Both the position numbers and the translations under genes were made by a program. A stretch of 64,000 nt of DNA from Sphingomonas immobilis (GTDB taxonomy: Bacteria; Pseudomonadota; Alphaproteobacteria; Sphingomonadales; Sphingomonadaceae). The notes beneath the pieces were generated by a model that saw only the letters and a list, made by a program, of their open reading frames with translations, was not told where the DNA came from and did not search any database. Positions 14,385-24,411 of the stretch are shown here, one piece after another. Location: positions 281,748 through 345,747 of the forward strand of contig NZ_JAUQSZ010000003.1 of assembly GCF_030580995.1 (NCBI RefSeq). The letters run 5' to 3'. Every line of letters begins with the position of its first letter. The stretch's first letter is position 1.

Positions 14385-16769
14385 TCACTTGGACGGCAAC
14401 TTGTCGACCTTTTGGCCCACCTCGCTGGTGAAGACGAAGCCCGACATACCCTTTTTGGTAAGCGTGTTGACGAAGGCCTGCGCCTCCGCCTGCGTGGCGA
14501 AGGGGCCGGTCAGCAGGCGGTTGGTCGCCTTGAGCGGCGTCGCATAAGCCTGCTTGCCCTTGAGCGTATCGCCACCCTGCCCTTGCTTGAGCTTGTCCCA
14601 CGCCTTGGGCAGATCCTTGGCATTGGCGCCGCCCGACACCTGTACCCAGATGCGCGGGGTCTCCTTCGGCTTTTTCTTCTCGTCGGCGAGCTTCCTGGCG
14701 TCCGCTTTCCTGTCCGCGGCCTTCTTGTCCTTGGCATCGGCGAGCTTGGGATCGGCCTTCTTGTCGGCGCCCTTTTTGCCATCGGCGAGCTTCGCGTCGG
14801 TCTTCTTGTCGCCCGGCTTGCGGCCCTTTGCCGTCGTGTCGTCCGGCGCATCGGCATCGGCCAGCTTCTTGCCGCTTGCGGTTTTCTTCGCATCCGCCGC
14901 CTTGGCGTCGAGCCTCTTCGCGTCGGCGAGCTTCTTTTCGGGGATCTTCTTTTCTTCCGGCGCGGGCTTGGGCTCGGCCGGTTTCTTCGCCGTGGCGACC
15001 GGCTTGGGCTGCACCGCCACAACCGGCGCAGGCTCCGTCCGCGCAACGATCGGCTCTGGCGCGGGTTCGGGCCTGGCGCGGGCGGGCGCGTTCACGCCCA
15101 GTTCGGACGCGGGCACGCCGATCCCCGCGATGATCGAGGAAAGAATCGAATCCTCGCTCCGCACCGGCGCGACAGCGGCAACCTCGACGGGCGGCGGCGC
15201 GGGTGCCGCCGCGACGGGTTCGGGCGAGAAGCCGGGTTGAGCAGCGGCGGACACGGGCGGCGTAACCGCAGCGGCCGTCTGGGCAGGCGGCGGGGCGATC
15301 GGGGCGGCTGGCTGCGGCGTCTGCACGGCGGGCGTCGATGCCGCCGCGACGGGGACCACGACGCTGGTCTCGGGGCGCACCTCCGCGGGTACGGGCGCCA
15401 CCACTTGCTGCGTGACGGGCGCAGGCGTCACCGCCCAAACCTCGGGCTTCGGTTCCGGCTTCGGCGGCAGCGCGGCGATCTCGATGCGCGTCGGAACCTG
15501 CGGGGCCGTCTTCACGACCTCGACAGGCTTCGGCGCGGGGGTGGCAGCGACGGGTGCGGCCGTGAACATTGTCCGCGACGGGGACGGCTCTGTCTTGAGC
15601 ACTGCCTGCGGCGCAGGCACGGCAAGCGGCTGACGCGAGGGCACGACCGTCGCGACCTCGACCGGCGGCTTCGCGGTGGGCTGCGCGACGGGCGCACCCG
15701 GCTGGCGGGTTGGCAATTGCTGGACGAAGAAATTGCCCCCGGCCGGCACCGGCGGGCGATACGGGTCCGGTTGCCGGTAGCTATCGGCACGCTCGACATA
15801 GGCGGGCGGCGGCGGCAGCGGCGGCGGGCCCGGCGGCGCGGCGGACTGGAACGACAGTTCGGCGCGGTCCTTGCGCCCGCGCCGGGGGCGCGACGTGCGA
15901 TCGTCGCGCACCTTCTCTTCGCGCGGCTTCACCTTCAGTGCCGCCACCTGCGTCCGCGCATCGGGATCGGGGCCGAGCGGCGGCAGTTGCGGCACCTGCC
16001 GCGCGTCGATGATGCGCTCCGGCGTGGGCCGAATCTCGCCGAAATGCACCGCGAAGGCGCGATCGATCTTGGACAGCGACGGAAGGCGCTCGAAGAAAGG
16101 ATGCAGGCCCTGCGCCATTCCCGCCGGCATCATCGTCGTCGCGATCTTGTCCGCGCCCGATTGATCTCCGCCCATCGCCAGCACAAAGGCGCGCACCCGC
16201 CACGCCGCCCGGTCGCTTTTGCGCAGCAACGGATCGAGCAGCGCCAGCGCCTCCTCGCGCTTGCCGCCGATGCCGAGCGAGAGCGCGTAGCGGCGCGTCG
16301 TCTCGTCGCTCGCCCCGGCCTTCAGCGCGAGGCGATAGTCGCGCTGTGCCCGCTCCTGCTCGCCGATCAGATCGTAGGCGAGGCCGCGGTCGGCGGCGAA
16401 ATCAGCGACGCGCCCGCCCATCCCCTCCGCCTCGTTGAAACGGCGCAGCGCCTCGCCCGGCCGCTCGCCGCTGACGAGCAAGCTGCCGAGCCCGGCCTTG
16501 ATGCGGGCGTTGCGCGGATCGATCCGCTCGGCGCGCGCGAAGAAGCGCGACGCCGCGGTCGGATCGCCCAGCCGCAGCGCGAGTTCGCCGGCGCGGATCA
16601 GCGCCTCCAGATCCTGCGGGTTGGTCGCCAGCGCGCGCATCTGATCGGCGAGCGAATCGGCGTCGGAGCGCGGCGGCGGGGCCGGCGTGTAATAGGGGTT
16701 CTGCGCGAGCGCGGGGACGGAGAGCAAGGCTGCGGCGGACGCGGCCAGAAGAAGCGGGATACGGCGCAT
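14385..16769 (-). CDS. TPR and SPOR domain exported protein
   Basis: The 794-aa protein starts with a signal peptide (MRRIPLLLAASAAALLSVPALAQ). TPR-like helices follow at about 35-225 (ALIRAGELALRLGDPTAASRFFARAERIDP). Then comes a long Pro/Ala-rich disordered region (about 300-600) and a Lys/Asp/Ala-rich highly charged stretch (about 600-700). A C-terminal SPOR domain (from about 715) completes it. The layout suggests a periplasmic or envelope scaffold at septal peptidoglycan. ATG 16769 was chosen at the signal peptide. It lies downstream of ftsZ on the same strand, which fits a cell-division link. Confidence 0.85.
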   Translation of the reverse strand: MRRIPLLLAASAAALLSVPALAQNPYYTPAPPPRSDADSLADQMRALATNPQDLEALIRAGELALRLGDPTAASRFFARAERIDPRNARIKAGLGSLLVSGERPGEALRRFNEAEGMGGRVADFAADRGLAYDLIGEQERAQRDYRLALKAGASDETTRRYALSLGIGGKREEALALLDPLLRKSDRAAWRVRAFVLAMGGDQSGADKIATTMMPAGMAQGLHPFFERLPSLSKIDRAFAVHFGEIRPTPERIIDARQVPQLPPLGPDPDARTQVAALKVKPREEKVRDDRTSRPRRGRKDRAELSFQSAAPPGPPPLPPPPAYVERADSYRQPDPYRPPVPAGGNFFVQQLPTRQPGAPVAQPTAKPPVEVATVVPSRQPLAVPAPQAVLKTEPSPSRTMFTAAPVAATPAPKPVEVVKTAPQVPTRIEIAALPPKPEPKPEVWAVTPAPVTQQVVAPVPAEVRPETSVVVPVAAASTPAVQTPQPAAPIAPPPAQTAAAVTPPVSAAAQPGFSPEPVAAAPAPPPVEVAAVAPVRSEDSILSSIIAGIGVPASELGVNAPARARPEPAPEPIVARTEPAPVVAVQPKPVATAKKPAEPKPAPEEKKIPEKKLADAKRLDAKAADAKKTASGKKLADADAPDDTTAKGRKPGDKKTDAKLADGKKGADKKADPKLADAKDKKAADRKADARKLADEKKKPKETPRIWVQVSGGANAKDLPKAWDKLKQGQGGDTLKGKQAYATPLKATNRLLTGPFATQAEAQAFVNTLTKKGMSGFVFTSEVGQKVDKLPSK

Positions 16770-16869
16770 TGTCAGCAACCCTTGCACCCAACGCGCCTCA
16801 ACGGGAAGTGGCTAGCGGCACGTGGATGCGCCAGATCGATACGTCGCGGCGACGAGGATGCGCGGCCAC

Positions 16870-16897
16870 ATCCACCCCGGCCTCCGCCGGGGTGGAT
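16870..16897 (-). terminator. strong palindrome downstream of ftsZ
   Basis: A perfect 11-bp stem, ATCCACCCCGG (16870-16880) with CCGGGGTGGAT (16887-16897), lies 9 nt beyond the ftsZ stop. No T-run follows in the minus direction. It may be a repeat element or an mRNA 3' stabiliser at the end of the dcw transcript. Confidence 0.5.
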
Positions 16898-16906
16898 GCA
16901 TCCAGG

Positions 16907-18385
16907 TTACTGGTTGTTCTGGCGGTGCAGGAAACGCGGGATTTCGACCGCGTCCTTGTCGGCCGGGGCCTCGTCCTCGCGCGCGGCATTGCGCGACACG
17001 CTCGACATGCGCTCGAACAAGGTGCCGCCCAGCTTCACGCGCGGCGCAGGCGCTACGGGTTCGGGCGCAGGTTCCGCCTCTGCCGCGGGCGATCCGCCCG
17101 ACAGCCAGCGGCGCTTGACGGGAGCCTCGGGAACAACCTCCGCGGCGGGCTCATCGTCGCCGAACACCAAAGGCTTGGGCGCGGGTGCCACCTCGGATTC
17201 GCTGCCAAGTACGAGTTCGTCGGCATCGGCCGCCGCAATCGGCAGCGGTTCGTCGGCGACTGGCGTTTCTTCCGCAACCGGCGCGGGCTCGGCGGCGGCT
17301 TCGGGCTCCGCCGCAACCGGCTCGGGCGCCGCTACCGGAGCGGGCGCGGGTTCGGCTGCCTTGGGTGCGCTGAAGCTGAAGGCGCGGGTCGGCGCGGGTG
17401 CCGCCACCGCCGGCTGCGCATCCGCCTCGATGCCGGTCGCGACGACCGACACGCGGATCTTGCCCTCGAGATCGGGATTGAACGCCGAACCCCAGATGAT
17501 GTTCGCATCCTCGTCGACCAGCTCGCGGATGTGGTTCGCGGCCTCGTCGACTTCGAGCAGGCGCATGTCGTCGCCGCCGGTGATCGAGACGATTACGCCC
17601 TTCGCGCCCTTCATCGACACGCCGTCGAGCAGCGGATTGGCGATCGCCTTGGACGCGGCTTCGATGGCGCGGTTGTCGCCCTCGGCCTCGCCGGTGCCCA
17701 TCATCGCCTTGCCCATCTCCTGCATCACCGAGCGGACGTCGGCGAAATCGAGGTTGATGAGGCCGGGCATCACCATCAGATCGGTGATGCCGCGCACGCC
17801 CTGCTGCAGCACCTCGTCCGCCATCTCGAACGCTTCCTTGAAGGTCGTGTTGGCGTTGGCGACCAGGAAGAGGTTCTGGTTGGGAATGACGATCAGGGTG
17901 TCGACGTACTTCTGCAGTTCCTCGATGCCGGCTTCCGCGCTCTTGGCGCGGCGATTGCCCTCGAAGGCGAACGGCTTGGTGACGACGCCGACGGTCAGGA
18001 TGCCCATGTCGCGCGCGGCCTTGGCGATGACGGGCGCGGCGCCGGTGCCGGTGCCGCCGCCCATGCCGGCGGCGATGAAGCACATGTGCGCGCCCTGCAG
18101 CATCTTGGCGACGCTATCGATCGTCTCCTCGGCGGCGGCGCGGCCGATCTCGGGGCGGCTGCCCGCGCCGAGCCCCTGCGTGATCTTCGCGCCGAGCTGG
18201 ATCTTGTGGCTTGCGGTCGACTGCTTGAGCGCCTGCGAGTCCGTGTTCGCGACGAAGAAATCCACCCCCTGGACGTCCGCGCGCATCATGTTCGCGATCG
18301 CGTTGCCGCCGGCCCCGCCGACGCCGATCACGGCGATCCGCGGCGTGAGTTCGTCGACTTCGGGCGCAAGAAATTCGATGCTCAT
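16907..18385 (-). CDS. ftsZ: FtsZ, tubulin-like cell division GTPase
   Basis: The 492-aa protein carries the nucleotide-binding GVGGAGGNA and the tubulin signature GGGTGTG (109-115). It has [12 protein letters not shown] and the T7-loop region, then a long Ala/Pro/Glu-rich linker (about 330-475). The C-terminal conserved peptide is [13 protein letters not shown], which binds FtsA. It polymerises into the Z-ring. The long linker is usual for Alphaproteobacteria. It is last in the dcw cluster, 114 nt after ftsA. Confidence 0.98.
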   Translation of the reverse strand: MSIEFLAPEVDELTPRIAVIGVGGAGGNAIANMMRADVQGVDFFVANTDSQALKQSTASHKIQLGAKITQGLGAGSRPEIGRAAAEETIDSVAKMLQGAHMCFIAAGMGGGTGTGAAPVIAKAARDMGILTVGVVTKPFAFEGNRRAKSAEAGIEELQKYVDTLIVIPNQNLFLVANANTTFKEAFEMADEVLQQGVRGITDLMVMPGLINLDFADVRSVMQEMGKAMMGTGEAEGDNRAIEAASKAIANPLLDGVSMKGAKGVIVSITGGDDMRLLEVDEAANHIRELVDEDANIIWGSAFNPDLEGKIRVSVVATGIEADAQPAVAAPAPTRAFSFSAPKAAEPAPAPVAAPEPVAAEPEAAAEPAPVAEETPVADEPLPIAAADADELVLGSESEVAPAPKPLVFGDDEPAAEVVPEAPVKRRWLSGGSPAAEAEPAPEPVAPAPRVKLGGTLFERMSSVSRNAAREDEAPADKDAVEIPRFLHRQNNQ

Positions 18386-18454
18386 CTTCGCTTCTCCACC
18401 GCGCCTCCCCCAAACGAACTTCGGCGCGTCTATGATTAACTATCCTGCACTATC

Positions 18455-18488
18455 GGTCGGCGCTGTTCCAGCGGGAATGACGCCGACC
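18455..18488 (-). promoter_or_regulatory. hairpin in the ftsA-ftsZ spacer
   Basis: GGTCGGCG (18455-18462) pairs with CGCCGACC (18481-18488), and an alternative inner stem CGCTG-TTC-CAGCG (18461-18473) excludes it. Mutually exclusive stems in an ftsZ leader could tune ftsZ expression, but no function is proven. Confidence 0.35.
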
Positions 18489-18499
18489 GTCGTATTTCC

Positions 18500-19762
18500 T
18501 TAATAATTCGCCCTGGCGGCGGCGACGATCCGGCGGAACAGCCCGAAGCCCTTGGGCCGGTGGACGGTCTGCCCCGCGCGCGACAGCGAGCGCAGATCGA
18601 TGGGATCGGTCGCCGCGTAGAAAGCGAGCCCCGCCAGCGTCGCGAAGGCCGGGCCCGAATGCGCCTCGGGCAGCGCGGAGAGGCCGCGCGGCTTGCCGAT
18701 CCGCACCGATCGGCCGAGCGCAGCCTGCGCGTAATCGGCGATGCCGTTCAGGTCCGCGCCGCCGCCCGTCAGCACGACCTGCCGCCCGACCGGCCCCTCG
18801 AACTTGAGATCGACCAGTGCCTTTCGGATCTCGGCGATCAGATGATCGAGCCGCTGGCGGATCACCGCGATCAGTTGCGCCTTGGTGATGCGCGTGCCCT
18901 CGCCGGCATCCTCCTCGCCGGAAATCGGCGAGACGTCGATCATCTCGTGATTGTCGCGCGGGCTCGTGTTGGCCGAGCCATGCACACACTTTACCCGCTC
19001 CGCCTGCGCGCGGCGCATGCCGAAGGCGGAGGCGATGTCGTCGGTAATGTCGGCCGCCCCGACCGGGATCGAGGTCAGCCCGACCAGCATGCCGCCCGCG
19101 AACAGCGAAACGTTGGTGATGCCCGCGCCCATCTCGACCAGCGCCACGCCGAGCTCGCGCTCCTCTTCCGAAAGGCACGCCATGCCCGTCGCGACCGGCG
19201 ATGCGATGATCGATTTCACCTCGAGATGCGCATTCGCCACGCAAAGCCCAAGGTTGCGCACCGGCGAGCCATCCGCCGCGACGACATGGATATGCACGCC
19301 GAGCCGGTCGGCATGCAGCCCGAGCGGCCGCTTCACCCCCGTGAGCCCGTCGAGCGTATAGAGCGCCGGCTGCGCGTGCAGCACGATGCGCCCGGCAGGA
19401 TCGATCGACTCGCGCCCGGCCTGCAGCAGCGCATCGATGTCCGACTGTTCGACGCGGTGCCCACCCAGCTCGAACTCGACCGAGGCGACGTCGGACACGA
19501 GGCCACCCGCCGAGAAGCTGACCCAGACATTCTCGATATTGGTGCCCGCGATCCGCTCGGCCTGCTCGACCGCCTCGCGCACCGCCGCCTCGGTCGCGGC
19601 GGCATCGGCGATATAGCCGCGCTTGACGCCGCGGCTCTCGCGCTGGCCGGTGCCGAGCACGATCAGTTCGCCGCCGTCGCCCTTCTGCGCGATCATCGCC
19701 GAAACCTTCGACGATCCGATATCGAGCGCGGTGATCAGTCCTTCCGGTGCCATCTTCGCCAT
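18500..19762 (-). CDS. ftsA: FtsA, actin-like Z-ring membrane anchor
   Basis: The 420-aa protein shows the actin-fold phosphate loop ALDIGSSKVSAMI, ALVEMGAGITNVSLF and VVLTGGGADLNGI. The C-terminal amphipathic end (KGFGLFRRIVAAARANY) is the membrane-targeting sequence. It tethers FtsZ to the membrane and recruits later division proteins. It starts 5 nt after ftsQ. Confidence 0.97.
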   Translation of the reverse strand: MAKMAPEGLITALDIGSSKVSAMIAQKGDGGELIVLGTGQRESRGVKRGYIADAAATEAAVREAVEQAERIAGTNIENVWVSFSAGGLVSDVASVEFELGGHRVEQSDIDALLQAGRESIDPAGRIVLHAQPALYTLDGLTGVKRPLGLHADRLGVHIHVVAADGSPVRNLGLCVANAHLEVKSIIASPVATGMACLSEEERELGVALVEMGAGITNVSLFAGGMLVGLTSIPVGAADITDDIASAFGMRRAQAERVKCVHGSANTSPRDNHEMIDVSPISGEEDAGEGTRITKAQLIAVIRQRLDHLIAEIRKALVDLKFEGPVGRQVVLTGGGADLNGIADYAQAALGRSVRIGKPRGLSALPEAHSGPAFATLAGLAFYAATDPIDLRSLSRAGQTVHRPKGFGLFRRIVAAARANY

Positions 19763-19767
19763 TACGC

Positions 19768-20706
19768 CTACCCCTGCCCTGCCGTAACCTTGCGCTTGCC
19801 CGCCGCCGACGGCGTCTGCGGCTTGATCTCCTCTTCGGAGGTGTCGCGACCCGCAATATCGCCGGATTTACGCGCCACCAACCTAGTAGGATCCCGCATG
19901 TCGAAGCGGATCCAGCCCTTGTTGAGCAAAGGCTGCACGCCGTCCATCTCCGCAAACTTGACCAGCGCCCGCGCCGCCGCATCCTCGCCCTCGGGCAGGA
20001 CGAGCGTCTCGCCGGTCTCGAATGTCAGGTTCCAGCGGCGATTGCCTACCCAGGTCGCCGCCTTCACCATCGGCTTCAGCGCCGGGGCTGCATCGAGCAG
20101 CTTCTTGTAGGCATCATTCTGTTCGTTGGCATGCTCGCCGATCACCAACGGCAGATCGGGCATCGCATCGGCGCGCACCGGCTCCAGATACGTTCCGTTC
20201 GCGGAAATCAGCGCGAGATGGCCCTGGTTCTGCCAGATCGCCGCCGGCGTCCGCTCGACGATATGGACGAGGAGCGTATCGGGCAGCCGCCGCGACACGT
20301 GCGCATCCTCGATCCACCCGCTATGCGCCACCAGCCGCTCCCGCGTGCTTTCGAGGTTGACGAGCGGCATCGCCAGCGACGGCTGTTCGAGCGCGATCTT
20401 GTAGATCGTGTCCTGATCCATCCGGTTGAGCCCGGTGATCTGCACGTTGTTGATGCGAAAACCCGCCTCGCCGATCCCCTCGCCCACCGCCTGGCCGACC
20501 GCACCGGGGATGCCCATCCACACTGCCATCGCCAGTACGCCCGCGCACACCGCGCCGACGATCGTCCACGATGCGATCCGCGTCAGCATCTCCTCGCTGA
20601 TCGGTAGCCTGGCGATGATGCGGTCGATGATCGACTGGCGCGGTTGCTTGCGCCGCTTCTGCTGGACGGGCCGCCGCGCGGTGCCGCGCTTGATCGTGCG
20701 GCTCAT
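19768..20706 (-). CDS. ftsQ: FtsQ, bitopic divisome protein
   Basis: The 312-aa protein has a basic cytoplasmic N-terminus, one TM helix at about 45-70, and a POTRA domain beginning FRINNVQITGLNRMD. A beta domain with WNLTFETGETLVLPEG follows, then a charged tail. It connects the FtsBL complex to the divisome. The ATG at 20706 overlaps the ddl stop (ATGA); longer upstream extensions would be antisense to ddl-coding sequence. Confidence 0.94.
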   Translation of the reverse strand: MSRTIKRGTARRPVQQKRRKQPRQSIIDRIIARLPISEEMLTRIASWTIVGAVCAGVLAMAVWMGIPGAVGQAVGEGIGEAGFRINNVQITGLNRMDQDTIYKIALEQPSLAMPLVNLESTRERLVAHSGWIEDAHVSRRLPDTLLVHIVERTPAAIWQNQGHLALISANGTYLEPVRADAMPDLPLVIGEHANEQNDAYKKLLDAAPALKPMVKAATWVGNRRWNLTFETGETLVLPEGEDAAARALVKFAEMDGVQPLLNKGWIRFDMRDPTRLVARKSGDIAGRDTSEEEIKPQTPSAAGKRKVTAGQG

Positions 20707-21638
20707 GCAAGCGCCTCCCCAAGCGCTTCGTCCACGATCTTCTGCACCAGTTCGGCATAGCTCATGCCGATATGTTTCGCCTGTTCGGGCACGAGGCTCA
20801 AGGGGGTCATGCCGGGTTGCGTGTTGACCTCCAGCAGGAACAGCCCGTCGACCCCGCGCTCGTCGTCCCAGCGGAAATCGGAGCGCGACGCGCCCTTGCA
20901 GCCGAGCACGCGGTGCGCATCGAGCGCGATGCGCTTGCAGGCGTCGGCGACATCGTCGGGGATCTGCGCGGGGCAGACGTGTTCGGTCAGGCCGTCGGTG
21001 TATTTCGCGTCGAAATCGTACCAGCCGTTCTTGGGCTTGAGCTCGGTCACGCCGAGCGCCTCGCCACCCAGCACCGCCGTCGTCAGCTCGCGGCCGCGAA
21101 TGTACGGCTCGGCGAGCAATTCCTCGAATTCCTGCCACGGCCCCGCTGCGCCGCGGGCGATGGGATTGCCGTAATTGCCGTCGTTCGTCACGATCGCGAC
21201 GCCGACCGACGAGCCTTCGTTGACGGGCTTGAGCACATAGGGGCGCGGCAGCGGATCGCCTGCATACAGGCTCTCGGACTTGACGATCCGCCCGCCCGGC
21301 ATCGGGATGCCTGCGGGCACGAGCAGCAACTTGGTCAGTTGCTTGTCGATCGCGATCACCGAAGTGGCGAGGCCGCTGTGCGTGTATTTCAGCCCCATCA
21401 GGTCGAGCAGGCCCTGCACCGTGCCGTCCTCGCCCGGCGTGCCGTGCAGCGCGTTGAAGACGATGTCGGGCTGCGCGGCGGCGAGCTTCGCGGCGACGTC
21501 GCGCGCCATGTCGATGCGCGTGACGCGGTGCCCGCGCGATTCCAGCGCGTCGGCCACGCCGTTCCCCGACATGAGCGAAACCTCACGCTCGGACGACCAG
21601 CCGCCCATGAGGACCGCGACGTGGAGGGAGGTGCTCAT
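20703..21638 (-). CDS. ddl: Ddl, D-alanine--D-alanine ligase
   Basis: The 311-aa ATP-grasp enzyme has HVAVLMGGWSSEREVSLMSG, the ATP-binding YVLKPVNEGSSVGV and the metal-binding FLLEVNTQPGMTPLSLVP. It joins two D-alanines for the peptidoglycan stem. I prefer ATG 21638; an in-frame ATG at 21647 would add only MFC and lies at the edge of a REP element. It overlaps ftsQ by 4 nt. Confidence 0.97.
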   Translation of the reverse strand: MSTSLHVAVLMGGWSSEREVSLMSGNGVADALESRGHRVTRIDMARDVAAKLAAAQPDIVFNALHGTPGEDGTVQGLLDLMGLKYTHSGLATSVIAIDKQLTKLLLVPAGIPMPGGRIVKSESLYAGDPLPRPYVLKPVNEGSSVGVAIVTNDGNYGNPIARGAAGPWQEFEELLAEPYIRGRELTTAVLGGEALGVTELKPKNGWYDFDAKYTDGLTEHVCPAQIPDDVADACKRIALDAHRVLGCKGASRSDFRWDDERGVDGLFLLEVNTQPGMTPLSLVPEQAKHIGMSYAELVQKIVDEALGEALA

Positions 21639-21647
21639 GCAAAACAT

Positions 21648-21735
21648 CCGTTCGGGCTGAGCTTGTCGAAGCCCTGCCCTTCTTCTGCCACCGTCGAAAA
21701 GAAAGGCAGCCCTTCGACAAGCTCAGGGCGAACGG
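21648..21735. repeat. REP/BIME element, family A (TTCGACAAGCTCAG type)
   Basis: Two facing arms, CCGTTCGGGCTGAGCTTGTC at 21648 and a copy containing TTCGACAAGCTCAGGG and ending CGAACGG at 21735, form a long imperfect palindrome. The same element recurs at 22672-22754 and 56972-57078. Confidence 0.85.
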
Positions 21736-21750
21736 AATTGGGGATCACCA

Positions 21751-22656
21751 TCACGCCTTCACCCCCACCCGCTGGATTTCCCACTCCAGCGTCACGCCCG
21801 AATGCGCCTTCACCTTCTCGATCACCTCATCACCCAAAGCCTCGATATCCGCGCTCGTGGCGGAGCCGAGGTTCAGAAGGAAATTGCAATGTTTCTCGCT
21901 GACCTGCGCGTCGCCCTTGCGCAGGCCCCGGCATCCGGCGGCGTCGATCAGCGCCCACGCCTTGAGACCTGCCGGGTTCTTGAAAGTAGAGCCGCCGGTC
22001 TTGGAACGCAGCGGCTGCGACGCCTCGCGCTCGGCGGCGATGCGATCCATCTCGGCCTGGATCGCTTGTGCCTCGCCAGGCTCGCCCCGAAACGTCGCCG
22101 ACACCACCACCGCGCCCTCGGGCAGTTCGCTGTGCCGATAGGTATAGCCGAGTTCATCCAGCGTCAGCATCGCCCGCGTGCCGTCGCGCAGCACCACGTC
22201 GCACTCCACCAGCACGTCTTTCACTTCGCGCCCATAGGCCCCGCCGTTCATCCGCACGAAGCCGCCGACCGTGCCGGGGATCGAGCGCAGGAACTCGACG
22301 CCTGCAATCCCCGCATCGCGGGCCTTCGACGAGACGAGGATACCCGATGCTCCGCCGCCGCACCTGAGTGTCGTCGCATCGACCTGCTCGACGCCCGCGA
22401 AAGCCTTGCCCAACCGCACCACCACGCCCGGCCAGCCGCCGTCGCGTACGATCATGTTCGATCCCAGCCCCAGCGCCAACAGGGGGTAATCCGGACTGAT
22501 GTCCGCCATGAAAATCGCGAGATCTTCGACGTCGGCGGGCTCGAACAATATGTTCGCCGCGCCGCCGCTCTTGAACCAGACGAGAGGAGCGAGCGGAGCG
22601 CCTGCCGTAACGCGTCCACGCGGCGGGTGCTGGCGAGAGATGCGCACCGTGTTCAT
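21751..22656 (-). CDS. murB: MurB, UDP-N-acetylenolpyruvoylglucosamine reductase
   Basis: The 301-aa flavoprotein has LVWFKSGGAANILFEP, LGLGSNMIVRDGG, FLRSIPGTVGGFVRMNGGAYG and SKTGGSTFKNP, the last with the catalytic Ser of type I/II MurB. It reduces UDP-GlcNAc-enolpyruvate to UDP-MurNAc with NADPH. It is bordered on both sides by REP elements, which separate it from ddl and from the small gene upstream. Confidence 0.97.
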   Translation of the reverse strand: MNTVRISRQHPPRGRVTAGAPLAPLVWFKSGGAANILFEPADVEDLAIFMADISPDYPLLALGLGSNMIVRDGGWPGVVVRLGKAFAGVEQVDATTLRCGGGASGILVSSKARDAGIAGVEFLRSIPGTVGGFVRMNGGAYGREVKDVLVECDVVLRDGTRAMLTLDELGYTYRHSELPEGAVVVSATFRGEPGEAQAIQAEMDRIAAEREASQPLRSKTGGSTFKNPAGLKAWALIDAAGCRGLRKGDAQVSEKHCNFLLNLGSATSADIEALGDEVIEKVKAHSGVTLEWEIQRVGVKA

Positions 22657-22671
22657 CGACCGCCCCCTACC

Positions 22672-22754
22672 CCGTTCGTGCTGAGCGAAGTCGAAGCACG
22701 TGCGGCGAGCGAAGCGCCCGTGACACGTCCTTCGACTTCGCTCAGGACGAACGG
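22672..22754. repeat. REP/BIME element, family A, second copy
   Basis: Arms CCGTTCGTGCTGAGCGAAG (from 22672) and TTCGCTCAGGACGAACGG (to 22754) face each other. The loop-proximal sequence differs from the copy at 21648, so these are diverged relatives rather than an identical duplication. Confidence 0.8.
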
Positions 22755-22777
22755 AGATTGGGTGGCGTGACCCGCCA

Positions 22778-22996
22778 TCACATCCACACGCTCCACAGCT
22801 TCGTCCAAGTCTGGATCGCCTCGAGGTTGGTCTTGGCCATCTGCTGGCCGACCTCCTGCATCTTCACGAAGGCGTCGCCCGCGCCGAGCGCCTTCTGCCC
22901 GGCCTTGAGCGAGGCACGCTGCGCGTCGAGCGACGCCTGTTGCGCATCGAGGATCTGCTTCTGCAGCTTGAGTGAGGCTTCGATATAGTCCTTCAT
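22778..22996 (-). CDS. small unknown protein inside the dcw cluster
   Basis: A 72-aa protein starts [20 protein letters not shown]; its ATG overlaps the murC stop (ATGA), so it is very likely translated with murC. It is predicted to be almost entirely alpha-helical, rich in Gln, Ala and Lys with heptad-like spacing (coiled coil), ending [12 protein letters not shown]. There is no signal peptide, though the Trp-rich end could touch membrane. I know no named family for it. The position suggests a wall-synthesis or division accessory role. Confidence 0.75.
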   Translation of the reverse strand: MKDYIEASLKLQKQILDAQQASLDAQRASLKAGQKALGAGDAFVKMQEVGQQMAKTNLEAIQTWTKLWSVWM

Positions 22997-24411
22997 GTGC
23001 CTGCCGCCTCGATAGCGGGCGCGAGCCCCGCCGCCCATTTCGTAATATCCCCGGCCCCGAGGCACACCACCATGTCGCCGGGCCGCACGACACCGGCGAG
23101 CGCCTCGGCGAGCGCATCGGCATCGGCGATCGTCGCGGCCGAGCGATGCCCGCGCCGCTTCAGCCCCTCGACCAGCACGTCGCTGCTCACGCCCTCGACC
23201 GGCGCCTCGCCCGCCGCATAGACCGGCGCGACATAGACCATGTCGGCGTCGTTGAACGCGCCCTGGAAATCCTCCATCAGATCGCCGAGCCGTGAATAGC
23301 GATGCGGCTGCACCACCGCGATAACGCGGTTCTCCACGCCCTCGCGCGCCGCCGCCAGCACCGCTTTGATCTCGACCGGGTGGTGGCCGTAATCGTCGAT
23401 GATCGTCACGCCCCCGGTCTCGCCGACCTTGGTGAAGCGCCGCTTCACGCCGCCGAACTTGGCGAAGCCCTGCTGGATCGTCGCGTCGTCGATGCCGAGT
23501 TCCAGCGCGACGCCGATCGCGGCGAGTGCGTTCTGGACGTTGTGCCGCCCCGGCATCGGCAGCTCGATCCCCTCGATCGACCGTGTCGTTCCGTCGCGCT
23601 GGCGCACGATCGTCTCGAAGCGGTTGCCGCCCGGTATCGGCACGACGTTGACGCCGCGCACGTCCGCCTGGGTCGAGAAGCCGTAGGTGACGATCCGCCG
23701 GTCGCGCACGCGCGGCAATATGCCCTGCACCTCGGGATGGTCGAGACACAGCAACGCCGCACCGTAGAAGGGCACGTTCTCGACGAATTCGACAAAGGCG
23801 TCCTTCACCGCATCGAACGACCCATAATGATCGAGATGTTCGGGATCGATATTGGTCACCACCGCGACCGTGCCGTCGAGCCGCAGGAAGCTGCCGTCGC
23901 TCTCATCGGCCTCCACGACCATCCAGTCGCTGTCGCCGAGGCGCGCATTGGAGCCGTACTGGTTGATGATGCCGCCGTTGATCACGGTCGGGTCCACCCC
24001 GCCCGCGTCGAGCAGCGCCGCGACCATCGAGGTGGTCGTCGTCTTGCCGTGCGTGCCCGCGACCGCGACGGTCGACTTCAGCCGCATCAATTCCGCCAGC
24101 ATCTCCGCGCGGCGCACGACCGGCACGCGGTTGGCTAGCGCCTCCTCCACCTCGGGGTTGCCGCGCTTGATCGCGGTCGAGGTGACGACCACCGCCGCGT
24201 CGCCGAGATTCTCCGCCTTGTGCCCGATCGCGACCGGGATGCCCTTGGCGCGCAGTCCCTCGACGACATAGCCCTCGGCCACGTCGGATCCCTGCACCTG
24301 ATAGCCGAGGTTCTTCATCACCTCGGCGATGCCCGACATGCCGATGCCGCCGATGCCGATGAAATGGATCGTGCCGATATCGGTCGCGACGCCCTTTTTC
24401 ATGCGCGTCAT
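22993..24411 (-). CDS. murC: MurC, UDP-N-acetylmuramate--L-alanine ligase
   Basis: The 472-aa Mur ligase has the N-terminal [16 protein letters not shown], the ATP loop [13 protein letters not shown] and [31 protein letters not shown]. It adds L-Ala to UDP-MurNAc. ATG 24411 overlaps the murG stop (ATGA) and is preferred; a second ATG lies nine bases further in. Confidence 0.98.
   Translation of the reverse strand: MTRMKKGVATDIGTIHFIGIGGIGMSGIAEVMKNLGYQVQGSDVAEGYVVEGLRAKGIPVAIGHKAENLGDAAVVVTSTAIKRGNPEVEEALANRVPVVRRAEMLAELMRLKSTVAVAGTHGKTTTTSMVAALLDAGGVDPTVINGGIINQYGSNARLGDSDWMVVEADESDGSFLRLDGTVAVVTNIDPEHLDHYGSFDAVKDAFVEFVENVPFYGAALLCLDHPEVQGILPRVRDRRIVTYGFSTQADVRGVNVVPIPGGNRFETIVRQRDGTTRSIEGIELPMPGRHNVQNALAAIGVALELGIDDATIQQGFAKFGGVKRRFTKVGETGGVTIIDDYGHHPVEIKAVLAAAREGVENRVIAVVQPHRYSRLGDLMEDFQGAFNDADMVYVAPVYAAGEAPVEGVSSDVLVEGLKRRGHRSAATIADADALAEALAGVVRPGDMVVCLGAGDITKWAAGLAPAIEAAGT

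Noticed and set aside
14352..18503. A plus-strand open frame of over 4 kb, antisense to the TPR/SPOR gene and ftsZ
   Set aside because: High G+C makes antisense frames open by chance; the translation is Arg/Gly-rich without domains, while the minus strand has clear genes.
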